NCBI RefSeq assembly: GCF_023264855.1
Contig: NZ_JAHFUW010000010.1
Span: forward strand, 33,790 to 97,789
Length of the DNA stretch: 64,000 nt
DNA from: Herbiconiux sp.
GTDB lineage: Bacteria > Actinomycetota > Actinomycetes > Actinomycetales > Microbacteriaceae
Direction: 5' to 3'
A program made the translations under genes and the position numbers. The notes beneath the pieces are model-generated. The model did no database searches. It was given only the letters and a program-made list of their open reading frames with translations, and had not been told where the DNA came from. Shown piece by piece: positions 32,874 through 42,199 of the stretch. Numbering within the stretch: the stretch's first letter is position 1; every line of letters begins with the position of its first letter.

Positions 32874-35100
32874 ACCGGATGCCGGCGGCCACCTGCTCGA
32901 GCAGCGCCACTGTCAGCGCGTTCCCGCGGTCGACGGTGAGGCGCTCGATCGGCAGGTCGCCGATCATCACCAGCACGTGCTCGTTCGACAGGAGCCCCAG
33001 GGTGCCTTCCGCGCCCGGCAGGTCCGCCAGCCGGGCGCGCAGGGTCGGAGCCGCGACGGGGTGGGTCATCCACTCGCGCAGGGTCGAGCGGACGGTCAGC
33101 GGGGCAAACGGACCTGCCTCGCCCAGGACCACGCTCGCGCCCAGGCGGAGATCGCGCGAGGAGGCGCCGACCTCGATCCGATGCGAACCCTGGTCGCGCC
33201 GCCAGCCGCCGGAGCGCTCGTCCCAGCGCTGGAAGGCTCGCAGCGGCAGGTCGACGGCGAGCGTCCTGGCCTCGCCCGGCTGCAGCGTGCTGTGCACGAA
33301 ACCGGCGAGCTGGCGACGGATGCGCGGCACGCCGGCATCCGGCTGACCCACGTAGACCTGGGCGATCTCGGTTCCCGGGCGACGGCCGTCATTGGTCACC
33401 GCGAACTCCACCGTGACGCCGCCCGAAACCGGATCGGTGTGTACGTCCAGCTGCGCGTACGAGAAGGGGGAGTAGCCGAGGCCGTGCCCGAACGGGTAGG
33501 CGACCGGCTCGTCGCGGGCGTCATATCCCCGATAGCCGACGAAGACGCCCTCGCCGTAGAACGAGCGGCCGGCTTCGCCGGGAAAGGAGAGGAACGACGG
33601 CGTACTGGCCAGAGTCGAGGGGATCGTCTCGGTCAGCTTCGCCGACGGGTTGAACCGACCCGTGATGATGTCGGCGAGAGCCGTCGCTCCGTGCCGTCCG
33701 GGCAGGCCGGCCCAGAGCAGTGCCGCCGAATCAGCGGCGAAATCGTCCACGGTCATGACGCCGCCGCCGAAGCACACGGTCACGACCCGGGCAGAGGAGT
33801 TCGCGGCCGCGGCGTCGAGCATCGCCTGCTGCGCTCGCGGCAGGCGCAGGTCGAGGCGGTCACGGCCCTCCGAGTCGGCATCGCCGTCGAGGCCGACCAC
33901 AGCGATCACCACTGCGGCTCCGGTGACGGCCTCGCTCGCCTCGGCCAGCAGCTCCGGGGTCGTTCCGGACTCGCCGATCGTGTAGCCGGCCGCGAATCGC
34001 GTCACAGCCATGCCGCGCCGGGAGAGCGCGCCGAGCAGGTTCTCCGCCGAGCGGTCGTTGACCTGCGAACTGCCACCGCCTTGGATGGGCGGATGCTCGG
34101 CCAGAGCCCCGATGACGACCACCGGCACCGGCGGCTCCAGCGGGAGCACTCCGTCGTTCCTGAGGAGCACGATGGACTGCTGCGCGGCCTCCAGAGCGAG
34201 TGCGTCGTCGCCTCCGGCGGTCTCGGTGCGGCTTTCGGAGCGCGGGCCGTGAACCAGCGCCGCCACCCGTTCGGCGGATGCGCGCACCGTCTCGGCGTCG
34301 ACGAGTCCTGAGTGCACGGCATCGACGATCGCGTCGGCCGACGCCCCGCCCGTTCCCGGCATCTCGAGGTCGAGCCCGGCGACGAGAGCCGCGAGGCGAT
34401 CGTCGACCGCCCCCCAGTCCGAGATGACGGCGCCGTCGAAGCCCCACTCGTCGCGCAGCACCCGCGTCAGCAACCAGGGATCCTCGCTCGCGTACACTCC
34501 GTTGATCCGGTTGTACGAAGCCATCATCGCCCGGGGGCGCGCCTGGACGACGACCTGCTCGAAGCCGCTGAGGTAGATCTCGCGGAGCGCGCGTTCGGAG
34601 ACCTCGGCGCTCACCCGCATCCGGTCGGTCTCCTGGTTGTTGACCGCGAAGTGCTTCGGGCACGCGGCCACCCCGGTCTGCTGCACGCCGCGCACGAACG
34701 CAGCGCCCATCTGCCCGCTGACCAGCGGGTCTTCGGAGTAGTACTCGAAGTTGCGGCCGCCGAGCGGCGAGCGTTTGATGTTGAGGCCGGGGCCCAGCAG
34801 CACATCGGCGCCGGCGCGGCTCGCTGCGGCGCCGATCGCCCGGCCGACCGACTGCACGAGCTCGGTGTTCCAGGTGGCCGCGAGGTTCGCCGCCGTGGGG
34901 AACGCGACGGCTTCGACCTTGCCCCGGAAGCCGGGGAGGTTCATCGCGAGCCCGTGCGGGCCGTCGGTCATCACGACGGAGGGCAGTCCGAGCCGCTCGA
35001 GGGCGACGGTGCCGGCCATGTCGGCCCCGGAGAGCAACGAGGCCTGCTCGGCCAGGGTCGCCGCCGCCAGGGCTCCGGCAGGGGAGTCGTGCTCGATCAT
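32872..35100 (-). CDS. Glycoside hydrolase family 3 beta-glucosidase-type enzyme
   Basis: The protein has 742 residues from the ATG at 35100, overlapping the rhamnosidase stop by 4 bp. No signal peptide is present, so it is cytoplasmic. The N-terminal TIM barrel has VVMTDGPHGLAM, LLGPGLNIKRSPLGGRNFEYYSEDP, KHFAVNNQE and the nucleophile Asp228 in AVISDWGAV. The alpha/beta sandwich (VVIGALAEHPPIQGGGSSQVN) and a fibronectin III-like C-terminal domain (EIAQVYVGQP) follow. Its order in an operon with a GH78 enzyme and an ABC importer suggests stepwise trimming of imported rhamnosyl-glucosides. Xylosidase or another specificity is possible. Confidence 0.88.
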   Translation of the reverse strand: MIEHDSPAGALAAATLAEQASLLSGADMAGTVALERLGLPSVVMTDGPHGLAMNLPGFRGKVEAVAFPTAANLAATWNTELVQSVGRAIGAAASRAGADVLLGPGLNIKRSPLGGRNFEYYSEDPLVSGQMGAAFVRGVQQTGVAACPKHFAVNNQETDRMRVSAEVSERALREIYLSGFEQVVVQARPRAMMASYNRINGVYASEDPWLLTRVLRDEWGFDGAVISDWGAVDDRLAALVAGLDLEMPGTGGASADAIVDAVHSGLVDAETVRASAERVAALVHGPRSESRTETAGGDDALALEAAQQSIVLLRNDGVLPLEPPVPVVVIGALAEHPPIQGGGSSQVNDRSAENLLGALSRRGMAVTRFAAGYTIGESGTTPELLAEASEAVTGAAVVIAVVGLDGDADSEGRDRLDLRLPRAQQAMLDAAAANSSARVVTVCFGGGVMTVDDFAADSAALLWAGLPGRHGATALADIITGRFNPSAKLTETIPSTLASTPSFLSFPGEAGRSFYGEGVFVGYRGYDARDEPVAYPFGHGLGYSPFSYAQLDVHTDPVSGGVTVEFAVTNDGRRPGTEIAQVYVGQPDAGVPRIRRQLAGFVHSTLQPGEARTLAVDLPLRAFQRWDERSGGWRRDQGSHRIEVGASSRDLRLGASVVLGEAGPFAPLTVRSTLREWMTHPVAAPTLRARLADLPGAEGTLGLLSNEHVLVMIGDLPIERLTVDRGNALTVALLEQVAAGIR

Positions 35101-37760
35101 GCGCCGACCTCCTGCTGCTCGAGCATCTGCCGACGCTCTTCGGGGTCGTGCAGATTCCACGCGCGGGCGGGCCGGGCGTCGTCGAGCGGATCCCGGTACG
35201 CGGTTCGGATGACGTGCCGGCCGGGCTCGATGCGTTCGGTGCGCGCATCCATCCCCGGGTGCACGAACAGGGCGGTTCCCGCGGGCGGCACCGTCAGCTC
35301 GACGGTCAGCGAGCCCGCATCACGCACCCAGGAGATCTCGTACCGGCCGAACGGGCTGTCGTGGGCGGCCGAGGCGCGGGTGAGCCCGCCGCCCGGTTGC
35401 GGAGCGAAGCGCACGTCGGCGTAGCCGGGGGCGGCGGGAGCCAGGCCGGCGACGCGTCGGTGCAGGAAGTCGACCACGGCGCCGAGCGCGTAGTGGTTGA
35501 ACGAGGTCATCTCTCCGGGGTTCACAGACCCATCGGGGAGCAGGCTGTCCCAGCGCTCCCAGACGGTCGTCGCACCCATCGACACCGGCCACAGCCACGA
35601 CGGGGCCTCGCGCTGCAGAATGAGGTGGTAGGCGTCATCCATGTGCCCGGTCGCAGCGAGGGCGTCGCAGACCAGCGGGGTGCCCACGAAGCCGGTCTGG
35701 ATGCGGTAGTTGCCGGCCGCGACCAACTCGGCGAGCCGATTGCCGGCTGTGCTGCGTTCCTCCCCTTCGAGCAGTTCGAAGGCGATCGCCACCGACAGGG
35801 CCGTGACCGTGTCGCTGACCACCCGGCCGGCGGGGGAGACGTACTCGCGGCGGAAGGCGGCTCGCGCCCGGGCGGCGACGGCGCCGTAGCGCTGTTCGGC
35901 CGCGAGGTCGCCGAGCAGCGCTGCGCTGCGGGCCACCAACGACGCCGAATGGGCCAGGTACGCCGTGGCGACCAGGTAGCGATCGGTGGCGGAGTGGTCG
36001 GGCCGGTCGGATGGGGCGGCCGGGTCGAGCCAGTCGCCGAGCTGGAAGCCGTGGTTCCAGAGCCCGGTGCCCACGGTCAGGGCGTCGACCTGGTCGATCC
36101 AGCGGGTCATGCTGTCGAACTGGTCGTGCAGGATCTGGCGGTCGCCCGTGCGCTCGTAGAGCACCCACGGCACGATGACGGCCGCATCGCCCCAGGCGGC
36201 GGCCGGGTCGCTGGGGAAGCCGCAGGCCACCCACGGGTGGAAGTTCATCACCGAGCCGTACTCGATCTGCTCGGCGGCGAGGTCGCGCAGCCAGTTCTGC
36301 AGCACACCGGTGGAGTCGAACAGGTAGGCCGCTGCAGGCGCGAAGACCTGGATGTCACCGCTCCAGCCGAGCCGCTCGTCGCGCTGCGGGCAGTCGGTGG
36401 GCAGGTCGACGAAGTTGTCGCGCATGCTCCAGACGACGTTCTCGTGGAACCGGTCCAGCAGCGGGTCGGATGACGAGAACTCGCCGGTGCGCCGCATGTC
36501 CGAGTGCATCACCCGGGCCTCGATCAGGTGCGGATCCTGATCGGCCGGCCAGCCCTCGATCTCCGCGTAGCGGAAGCCGTGCACGGTGAAGCGCGGTGTC
36601 CAGGATTCGACGCCGTCGGTGGCGAAGAGGTAGGTGTCGACCGAGGCCGCCGTGCGCAGGGGGCGCAGGCTGAGCTCGCCGTCTTCGAGCACCTCGGCGT
36701 GACGGATGCGGATCAGATGGCCGGCCTCGGCACGGGCCGTGACGGCCAGCTTGCCGCTGACGTTCTGACCGAAGTCGAGCAGCACCCTCCCATCGGGCCG
36801 GCGCTCGACCGCGGTCGGCCGCAGCCGCTCGACGACCCTGACCGGAGGACCGGTGGGCGCCTCCAGCGCGGCCGGCACGTCACGGAGCGGGATCGTCGTG
36901 CACGCCGCCCAGCCGTCGGCGTCGAAGCCCGGCGCCGACCATCCGGCGAGAGCCCGGCCGAGTCGCTCGTCGTGCGCCTCGCCCTCGTAGAGGCCCGTGG
37001 AGATGATGGGAGAGAGTGTCCAGTCCCACTGCAGAGGCACCACCCGGGGCCCGAGGTCGTCTTCGATCTCGAGCTGGCAGAGCAGGGCGACATCCTCGCC
37101 GTAGATGTTCCAGAGGCCTCCGTTGAAGCCGAGTCGGCCGCGGTACCAGCCGTCGGCCAGCCATGCTCCGATCACGTTCTCGCCGGTGCGCAGCTGCGCG
37201 GTCAGGTCGATCGTGCGATAGCGCAACCGGTGGGCGTAGCTGCTCCAGCCGGGGGAGAGCAGGGCGTCAGCTCCCGCGCCCTCTCCGTTGACCTCGAGAT
37301 CGAACACTCCGTGGGCGGTCGCGTAGGCGCGGGCGCGCCGCACCCGCCCGGTGGTGGTGAAGGATGCGCGGAGCAGGAAGGCCGGGCGCGCGGCTCCGGC
37401 GGGTGCGGAGAGAGAGGGGGAGACGAAGTCGGTGCTCCAATCGCCTCGCTCGAGCAGTCCGGCCTCGACCGGCAGCGGATCCGACCACGCCGCCCATCCG
37501 GAGTCGAGCAGGGATCGTACCCGCACGGTCGCGGATTCGCGAGACGTCAAGGGTCGGCCGGGCCAGGGCACCAGAGTGGTGGAATCCGTGGGGGTGCAGG
37601 TCGTCTTGCCACCGCGCGTGATCTCGACCTCGCCGCCGAGCTGGCGATCGTCGCCGCGACCGTCGACGACCCAGCTCAGTCGCGGCTCGGCCGCGCCGAT
37701 CCCCAGCCCGTCGGAGCGATGCTCCACCTGCAGGCCGGTGCTGCGGGCGGAGCCCGTCAC
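35097..37760 (-). CDS. Alpha-L-rhamnosidase, GH78
   Basis: The protein has 887 residues from a GTG at 37760 that overlaps the permease stop by 4 bp, with no signal peptide. It shows the family's layout: an N-terminal beta domain (LQVEHRSDGLGIGAAEPRLSWVV), beta-sandwich domains with WLADGWYRGRLGFNGG, and the (alpha/alpha)6 barrel starting at SSSDPLLDRFHENVVWSMRDNFVDLPTDCPQRDERLGWSGD, where the Glu of RDERLGW is the likely general acid. A C-terminal beta domain follows (GYADVRFAPQPGG). It removes terminal rhamnose from glycosides brought in by the neighbouring transporter. Confidence 0.92.
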   Translation of the reverse strand: MTGSARSTGLQVEHRSDGLGIGAAEPRLSWVVDGRGDDRQLGGEVEITRGGKTTCTPTDSTTLVPWPGRPLTSRESATVRVRSLLDSGWAAWSDPLPVEAGLLERGDWSTDFVSPSLSAPAGAARPAFLLRASFTTTGRVRRARAYATAHGVFDLEVNGEGAGADALLSPGWSSYAHRLRYRTIDLTAQLRTGENVIGAWLADGWYRGRLGFNGGLWNIYGEDVALLCQLEIEDDLGPRVVPLQWDWTLSPIISTGLYEGEAHDERLGRALAGWSAPGFDADGWAACTTIPLRDVPAALEAPTGPPVRVVERLRPTAVERRPDGRVLLDFGQNVSGKLAVTARAEAGHLIRIRHAEVLEDGELSLRPLRTAASVDTYLFATDGVESWTPRFTVHGFRYAEIEGWPADQDPHLIEARVMHSDMRRTGEFSSSDPLLDRFHENVVWSMRDNFVDLPTDCPQRDERLGWSGDIQVFAPAAAYLFDSTGVLQNWLRDLAAEQIEYGSVMNFHPWVACGFPSDPAAAWGDAAVIVPWVLYERTGDRQILHDQFDSMTRWIDQVDALTVGTGLWNHGFQLGDWLDPAAPSDRPDHSATDRYLVATAYLAHSASLVARSAALLGDLAAEQRYGAVAARARAAFRREYVSPAGRVVSDTVTALSVAIAFELLEGEERSTAGNRLAELVAAGNYRIQTGFVGTPLVCDALAATGHMDDAYHLILQREAPSWLWPVSMGATTVWERWDSLLPDGSVNPGEMTSFNHYALGAVVDFLHRRVAGLAPAAPGYADVRFAPQPGGGLTRASAAHDSPFGRYEISWVRDAGSLTVELTVPPAGTALFVHPGMDARTERIEPGRHVIRTAYRDPLDDARPARAWNLHDPEERRQMLEQQEVGA

Positions 37761-38659
37761 TTGACCGCTCCGGCGGTCAGGCCTTTCATGACCCGCTGGT
37801 TGAGGATGAGATACAGCACGAGCGTGCCGAAGACGTTGATGCAGATGGCGGCGAAGGTGGGGCCGTACTGCACCTGGCCGAACTGGCCGGTGAAGTTGAG
37901 CAGCCCGACCTGGATGGTGCGCAGGTCGCTGCGCGTGGTGAAGGTGAGGGCGATCAGCAGGTCGTTCCAGATGAAGAAGAACTGCACCAGCGCCACCGTG
38001 AAGATGGCGTTCTTCACCAGCGGGAACCCGATCGACCGGAAGGTGCGGAAGATGCTGGCGCCGTCGAGGGTCGCGGCCTCGAAGATCTCACGGGGCACGC
38101 TGCGGAAGTAGGTGGCCATCATGAACACCGTCAGGGGCAGACCGATCGCCGTGTAGGTGATGATCAGCGGCAGCAGCGACCCGGTGAGCCCGGTCTTGAA
38201 GTAGATGGTGAACAGGGGCAGCAGGATCATCTGGCCCGGCACCATGATTCCGGCCAGGAAGGCCAGCAGGACGACACCGCGCCCCTTCCACACCATCACC
38301 TCGAGGGCGAAACCGGCCGCGACGCCGAAGACGATGGTGAGGAACAGGGCGGGGGCGGTGGCCAGGATGCTGTTGCGCACGTAGGTACCGAGGTTGCCCG
38401 TCGTCCAGGCCTCGATGTAGTTGTCGAAGGTCCAGGTCTCCGGCAGCGCCCAAGTGGGGGAGTTGAGGAACTCGTCCTGGGTCTTGAACGAGCCCATCAG
38501 CAGCCAGAACAAGGGGTACACCACCGTGATCAGCAGGACGCCGATGACGATGATCTTCGGCAGGGCCTTCAGGATGCGGCGCCCCCGGGGGCTCCGGCGG
38601 CGCGGGGGACGGACGTCGGTCGGGGTTCGGACCGGAGTGGCGAGTGCGGTGGAGCTCAT
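37757..38659 (-). CDS. Carbohydrate ABC transporter permease (MalG type)
   Basis: The protein has 300 residues from the ATG at 38659. Six transmembrane helices follow a basic tail (PPRRRSPRGRRILKALPKI). The EAA loop reads EIFEAATLDGASIFRTFRSIGFPLVKNAI, the contact site for the ATPase. It ends LNQRVMKGLTAGAVK, usual for MalG-type subunits. Its start lies 2 bp after the stop of the other permease. No ATPase gene is in the cluster, so a shared MsmX/UgpC-type ATPase encoded elsewhere is expected. Confidence 0.92.
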   Translation of the reverse strand: MSSTALATPVRTPTDVRPPRRRSPRGRRILKALPKIIVIGVLLITVVYPLFWLLMGSFKTQDEFLNSPTWALPETWTFDNYIEAWTTGNLGTYVRNSILATAPALFLTIVFGVAAGFALEVMVWKGRGVVLLAFLAGIMVPGQMILLPLFTIYFKTGLTGSLLPLIITYTAIGLPLTVFMMATYFRSVPREIFEAATLDGASIFRTFRSIGFPLVKNAIFTVALVQFFFIWNDLLIALTFTTRSDLRTIQVGLLNFTGQFGQVQYGPTFAAICINVFGTLVLYLILNQRVMKGLTAGAVK

Positions 38660-38661
38660 GA

Positions 38662-39546
38662 TCAGCCCTTGGTGAGGTCGCGACGCGACGAACGGAAGAT
38701 GAAGATGGTCACGATCAGGCAGAGGATCGTCAGGAGCAGCGCGATCGAGCTCCCGTAGCCGTACTCGCCGTAGGTGAACGAGGTCTGGTACATGTACAGG
38801 GTCAGCGGTGTCGTCGCGCTGCCCGGCCCGCCGTTGGTCAAGGCGAGGATCGAGTCGAAGACCTTGAGCGTGCCGTTGATGCTGAAGATGATCGACGAGA
38901 GCAGCACCGGGAGCGACAGCGGGATCACGATGTGACGCACCAGCTTCCAGCCCGATGCGCCGTCCAGCCGCGCCGACTCGAGGGTCTCTTCGGGGATGTC
39001 GACGAGACCGGCGTAGAGCAGCACGGCGTAGAAGCCCATCGACCGCCAGACGTCCATCATGATGATCACCCAGAACGCCGAGTCGGGGCTGCTGAACCAG
39101 TCGACCGAGGGGATGCCGACGGTGTTCAGCAGAGAGTTGACCAGCCCGTTCTGCGGCACGATCTCGAACAGCTTCTGGAACAGCAGGGCCACGGCCACGG
39201 TGGGCAGCACCACCGGGAAGAAGACGAGGGTGCGCACGAGCCCGGAGGCGCGACGCAGCCAGAACACGTACATCAGCGAGAGCAGGTAGCCGAAGACCAC
39301 CTGGAGCACGGTGAGCACGAAGGCGTATTTGAGCGTGAAGACGAGCGCCTCGAGCACTCGGGGATCGGTGAACAGGTGCGCCAGGTTGTCGAAGCCGACG
39401 AAGGTGAACCCGGTGATCGGGTTGCCCTCGAACACCGTGTAGCCGAGCGACCACAGGATCGGGACGAGCATGACGAGGGTGTACACCAGCAGGGCCGGCC
39501 CCAGGAGGATGGTGATGGCGCGCCAGTCGCCGAGTACGCGATTCAT
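38662..39546 (-). CDS. Carbohydrate ABC transporter permease (MalF type)
   Basis: The protein has 294 residues from the ATG at 39546; the longer track ORF runs into the intergenic region. It has six helices with the EAA loop IPEETLESARLDGASGWKLVRHIVIPLSLPVL and the MalF-type NGTLKVFDSILALTNGGPGSATTPLTLYMY. It pairs with the next permease to form the membrane channel of a sugar importer. It lies 73 bp downstream of the binding protein gene, in the same operon. Confidence 0.92.
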   Translation of the reverse strand: MNRVLGDWRAITILLGPALLVYTLVMLVPILWSLGYTVFEGNPITGFTFVGFDNLAHLFTDPRVLEALVFTLKYAFVLTVLQVVFGYLLSLMYVFWLRRASGLVRTLVFFPVVLPTVAVALLFQKLFEIVPQNGLVNSLLNTVGIPSVDWFSSPDSAFWVIIMMDVWRSMGFYAVLLYAGLVDIPEETLESARLDGASGWKLVRHIVIPLSLPVLLSSIIFSINGTLKVFDSILALTNGGPGSATTPLTLYMYQTSFTYGEYGYGSSIALLLTILCLIVTIFIFRSSRRDLTKG

Positions 39547-39619
39547 GAGTGCTTTCTTTGGTCGTCCGGAGAGATGGGGAGGGGGCGGGCGCGTCCCCGG
39601 CGCGCCCGCCCCGGTCGGG

Positions 39620-40930
39620 TCAGTTGCCGAGGTCGGCCTGCACCTTGGCCATGAAGTCGGCCGGGGACAGGGCGCCCGTCGCCAGCTGCGATCCGTTCGT
39701 CTGGCTGGTGGAGGTGGCCTTGGCATTGAAGAGCGCCTCGAACCAGAGCACGCTCTCGGGGCTGGCCGCGGCGGCATCCTGGATCGTCTGGGTCAGCGGA
39801 GGCAGGTCGGCGACCGGCGTGTTGACGGTGAAGCCGGTGATGACGCCCTGGTTCTTCAGCGAATCGGTGCCGAAGTTGTCGCCGATGCAGGTGAGCCAGT
39901 CGCCGACCTTCTCGTCGTACGCGGAGGCCGACATGCCCAGCGGCACACCGATGTTGGCGGCGAGCTGGTCGCTGCTGCCGCCGCCGCCCTCGACCTCGGG
40001 GAACGGGATGAAGCCGATGTTCTCGGCGCCGATCTTGTTCTGCGCCGGGTCGTTGAATACCGAGAGGATCCAGCTGCCCATGTAGAACATGCCGGCCTCG
40101 CCGTTCACGAACTGGTTGACGGCGGTGGTGTAGTCGATCGATCCCACCGAGGGGCCGAAGTCACCGGCGGCACCCAGATCGGCGACGGCCTGGGCGGCTG
40201 CGACGTACTCGGGGTCGGTGAGCTTCGCCTCGCCGTCGGCGACCTTCTGCATCGCGTCGGGCCCGAGCGTGCGGTAGATGTAGTTGCCGAGCAGGCGCGT
40301 GACGGGCCAGCCGTCTTTGCCCGCCGTCGACAGGGGGGTGACGCCGGCGGCCTTCAGGCTGTCGGAGGCGGCGAGCAGGTCGTCCCAGGTGGCGGGCGCC
40401 TGGATGCCGTTGTCGGCGAAGATCTTCTTGTTGTACCAGATGCCCTCGACGTTGAACTCGGTGGGCAGCACGATCTGGCTGCCGTAGAGGGCCTCGATGG
40501 TCGACTTGGCGGCCGGGATGATGTCGTCGGCGATGCCGAGGTCGTCGAAGGTCGATCCGATGTCGAGGACCTGCCCGCCGGAGTCGAGGTCCTTGATGAC
40601 CTGGGGCGAGTTGCCCGCGGCGAAGACCACCGGGAGGGCGCCCTGCCCGCCGAGCAGCTGCAGCTGCTGGTCGATGCCGGCCTGCGGCTGCGTCGTGATC
40701 GAGAGCGGCAGTGCCTCCTGCTGGGTGGCGCACGCGCCGGTGCTGAGACCGGTGAGGGTGTCTTGCACTGCCGTGTTCTCGGCCAGCGACAGATAGGAGA
40801 ACTCCGTCGGCGCGGAGCCGCCGGAGCCGTCGCCGCTGCCGGAGCAGGCGGTGAGCAGAAGGGTGCCTGCTCCGATCAGGGCCGCGACGGGTACGACGCG
40901 ACGGCGGACGTTCTTGGCTGCTGTGGTCAC
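39620..40930 (-). CDS. Extracellular sugar-binding lipoprotein of the ABC importer
   Basis: The protein has 436 residues from the GTG at 40930 behind AAGGAGGAATA, which rules out the longer track start. A basic N-terminus and hydrophobic segment end in the lipobox LLTAC (Cys29), followed by a Gly/Ser linker. The body is a family 1 solute-binding protein (EFNVEGIWYNKKIFADNGIQAPATWDDLLAASDSLKAAGVTPLS, FVNGEAGMFYMGSWILSVF). It delivers an oligosaccharide, likely a rhamnoside given the operon. It is the first gene of the transporter-glycosidase operon and lies divergent to the LacI gene. Confidence 0.92.
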   Translation of the reverse strand: MTTAAKNVRRRVVPVAALIGAGTLLLTACSGSGDGSGGSAPTEFSYLSLAENTAVQDTLTGLSTGACATQQEALPLSITTQPQAGIDQQLQLLGGQGALPVVFAAGNSPQVIKDLDSGGQVLDIGSTFDDLGIADDIIPAAKSTIEALYGSQIVLPTEFNVEGIWYNKKIFADNGIQAPATWDDLLAASDSLKAAGVTPLSTAGKDGWPVTRLLGNYIYRTLGPDAMQKVADGEAKLTDPEYVAAAQAVADLGAAGDFGPSVGSIDYTTAVNQFVNGEAGMFYMGSWILSVFNDPAQNKIGAENIGFIPFPEVEGGGGSSDQLAANIGVPLGMSASAYDEKVGDWLTCIGDNFGTDSLKNQGVITGFTVNTPVADLPPLTQTIQDAAAASPESVLWFEALFNAKATSTSQTNGSQLATGALSPADFMAKVQADLGN

Positions 40931-40974
40931 TATTCCTCCTTGAATGTGCGGGCGGAGTGCGCCCGGCGCGCCTT

Positions 40975-40990
40975 CATTAGAGCGCTTCAA
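40975..40990. promoter_or_regulatory. LacI-type operator candidate upstream of the sugar operon
   Basis: CATTAGAGCGCTTCAA has the AGCGCT core of LacI-family operators with partly symmetric flanks. It is 45 bp upstream of the binding-protein start. A second imperfect palindrome, GAAATGGATCGTTTC, lies at 41075-41089 closer to the LacI gene. Both are candidates for autoregulation and operon control by the divergent LacI protein. Confidence 0.55.
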
Positions 40991-41135
40991 TTCGGGATGT
41001 TACGGGGGCGTCATCCGTCTGGACAAGGCAGATCGGGGCTCATCCGATCGCTGCTGTGAATACCGGCCATCGACGAAATGGATCGTTTCACTCAGGAGCG
41101 GGCGATGGATGTCCGCGGCCCGTTATGGTGTGGGG

Positions 41136-42170
41136 GTGTCGACCTTCAATTCTGTGCCGCCCGGGGCGGGCATCTCAGATGTGGCCCGGTTGGCCGGCGT
41201 CTCGCAAGGCACCGTCTCGAACGTGCTGAACCACCCCGAGCGGGTGGCGACGGCGACCCGGGATCGGGTCCGTCAGGCGATCTCCGCTCTCGCCTACGTG
41301 CCCAACGGCGCCGCCCGCTCGCTGGCGGCGGGGGGCAGCCGGTCGATCGGGCTCATCCTGAGCGATCTGGAGAACTCGCTCTTCGTCGACATCGCGCGCG
41401 GAGCGGAGCGGGCCGCTGCCGAAGCGGGGATGAGCCTGCTGCTGGCCAACAGCGACGGCCGGCTGGAGAGCGAGGACCGATACCTCGACCTGTTCGCCGA
41501 ATCGCGGGTGCTCAGTACGCTGCTGACCCTGAACGACGACCAGCACTTCCGTCAGATCGTCGGCCGGGTCGCCGATTCGCGCTCTCTGGTGCTGCTGAAC
41601 TTTCAGGTCGATCCCGCGGAGTACTGCAGCGTCGACGGCCACAACGAACGTGGAGGCTACCTCGCGACCCGGCACCTGATCGACATCGGCCGGCGCCGGC
41701 TCGTGTTCGTCGGCGGCCCGGATTCACTGCGGCCGGTCTCCGAGCGCCACCGCGGGTTCTCGGCGGCCCTGGCCGAATCCGGTCTGACAGCCGCCGCCGA
41801 CGTCACCCCCGATTGGATCAACCGCTCGGACGGATGGCGCGTGGGAACGGGCCTGGTCGAGGCCATCGCGGCCGGCCGGATCGACGGCATCGTGGCCGCC
41901 TCCGACCTGCTCGCCGCCGGAATGCTGCAGGCCTTCGCGACACTCGGCCGGGTTCGGGTTCCCCACGACGTGGCCATCGTCGGGTACGACAACAACCAGG
42001 CCGCCTGGGACTCGCCCGTGCCGATCTCGACGATCGGCCAGCCCGGCGAGGAGATGGGCTATCGGGGGGCGCGACTGGCGATGGAGGAACTCGTCGAGGG
42101 CGATGCCCACCAGCACCGCGCCGTCGTGCTCGAGCCGACCCTGATCGTGCGCGAGAGCACGGTCTCGTGA
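41136..42170 (+). CDS. LacI-family transcriptional regulator
   Basis: The protein has 344 residues from the GTG at 41136; the ORF upstream of it has no support. The N-terminal HTH is ISDVARLAGVSQGTVSNVLNHPERVATATRDRVRQAISALAYVPN, followed by the hinge helix AARSLAAG. The periplasmic-binding-protein-like sensor has SIGLILSDLENSLFVDIARGAERAAAEAGM and DGIVAASDLLAAGMLQAF, VAIVGYDN. It is divergent from the sugar importer operon, which it probably represses until a rhamnose-containing sugar binds. The ligand is inferred. Confidence 0.92.
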   Translation: MSTFNSVPPGAGISDVARLAGVSQGTVSNVLNHPERVATATRDRVRQAISALAYVPNGAARSLAAGGSRSIGLILSDLENSLFVDIARGAERAAAEAGMSLLLANSDGRLESEDRYLDLFAESRVLSTLLTLNDDQHFRQIVGRVADSRSLVLLNFQVDPAEYCSVDGHNERGGYLATRHLIDIGRRRLVFVGGPDSLRPVSERHRGFSAALAESGLTAAADVTPDWINRSDGWRVGTGLVEAIAAGRIDGIVAASDLLAAGMLQAFATLGRVRVPHDVAIVGYDNNQAAWDSPVPISTIGQPGEEMGYRGARLAMEELVEGDAHQHRAVVLEPTLIVRESTVS

Positions 42171-42199
42171 CCGACCCGGAACTCGGCTAGCGTTCATCC

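Noticed and set aside
36504-38111. 535-codon plus-strand ORF opposite the rhamnosidase
   Set aside because: It is a shadow of GH78; no ribosome binding site or recognisable domain.
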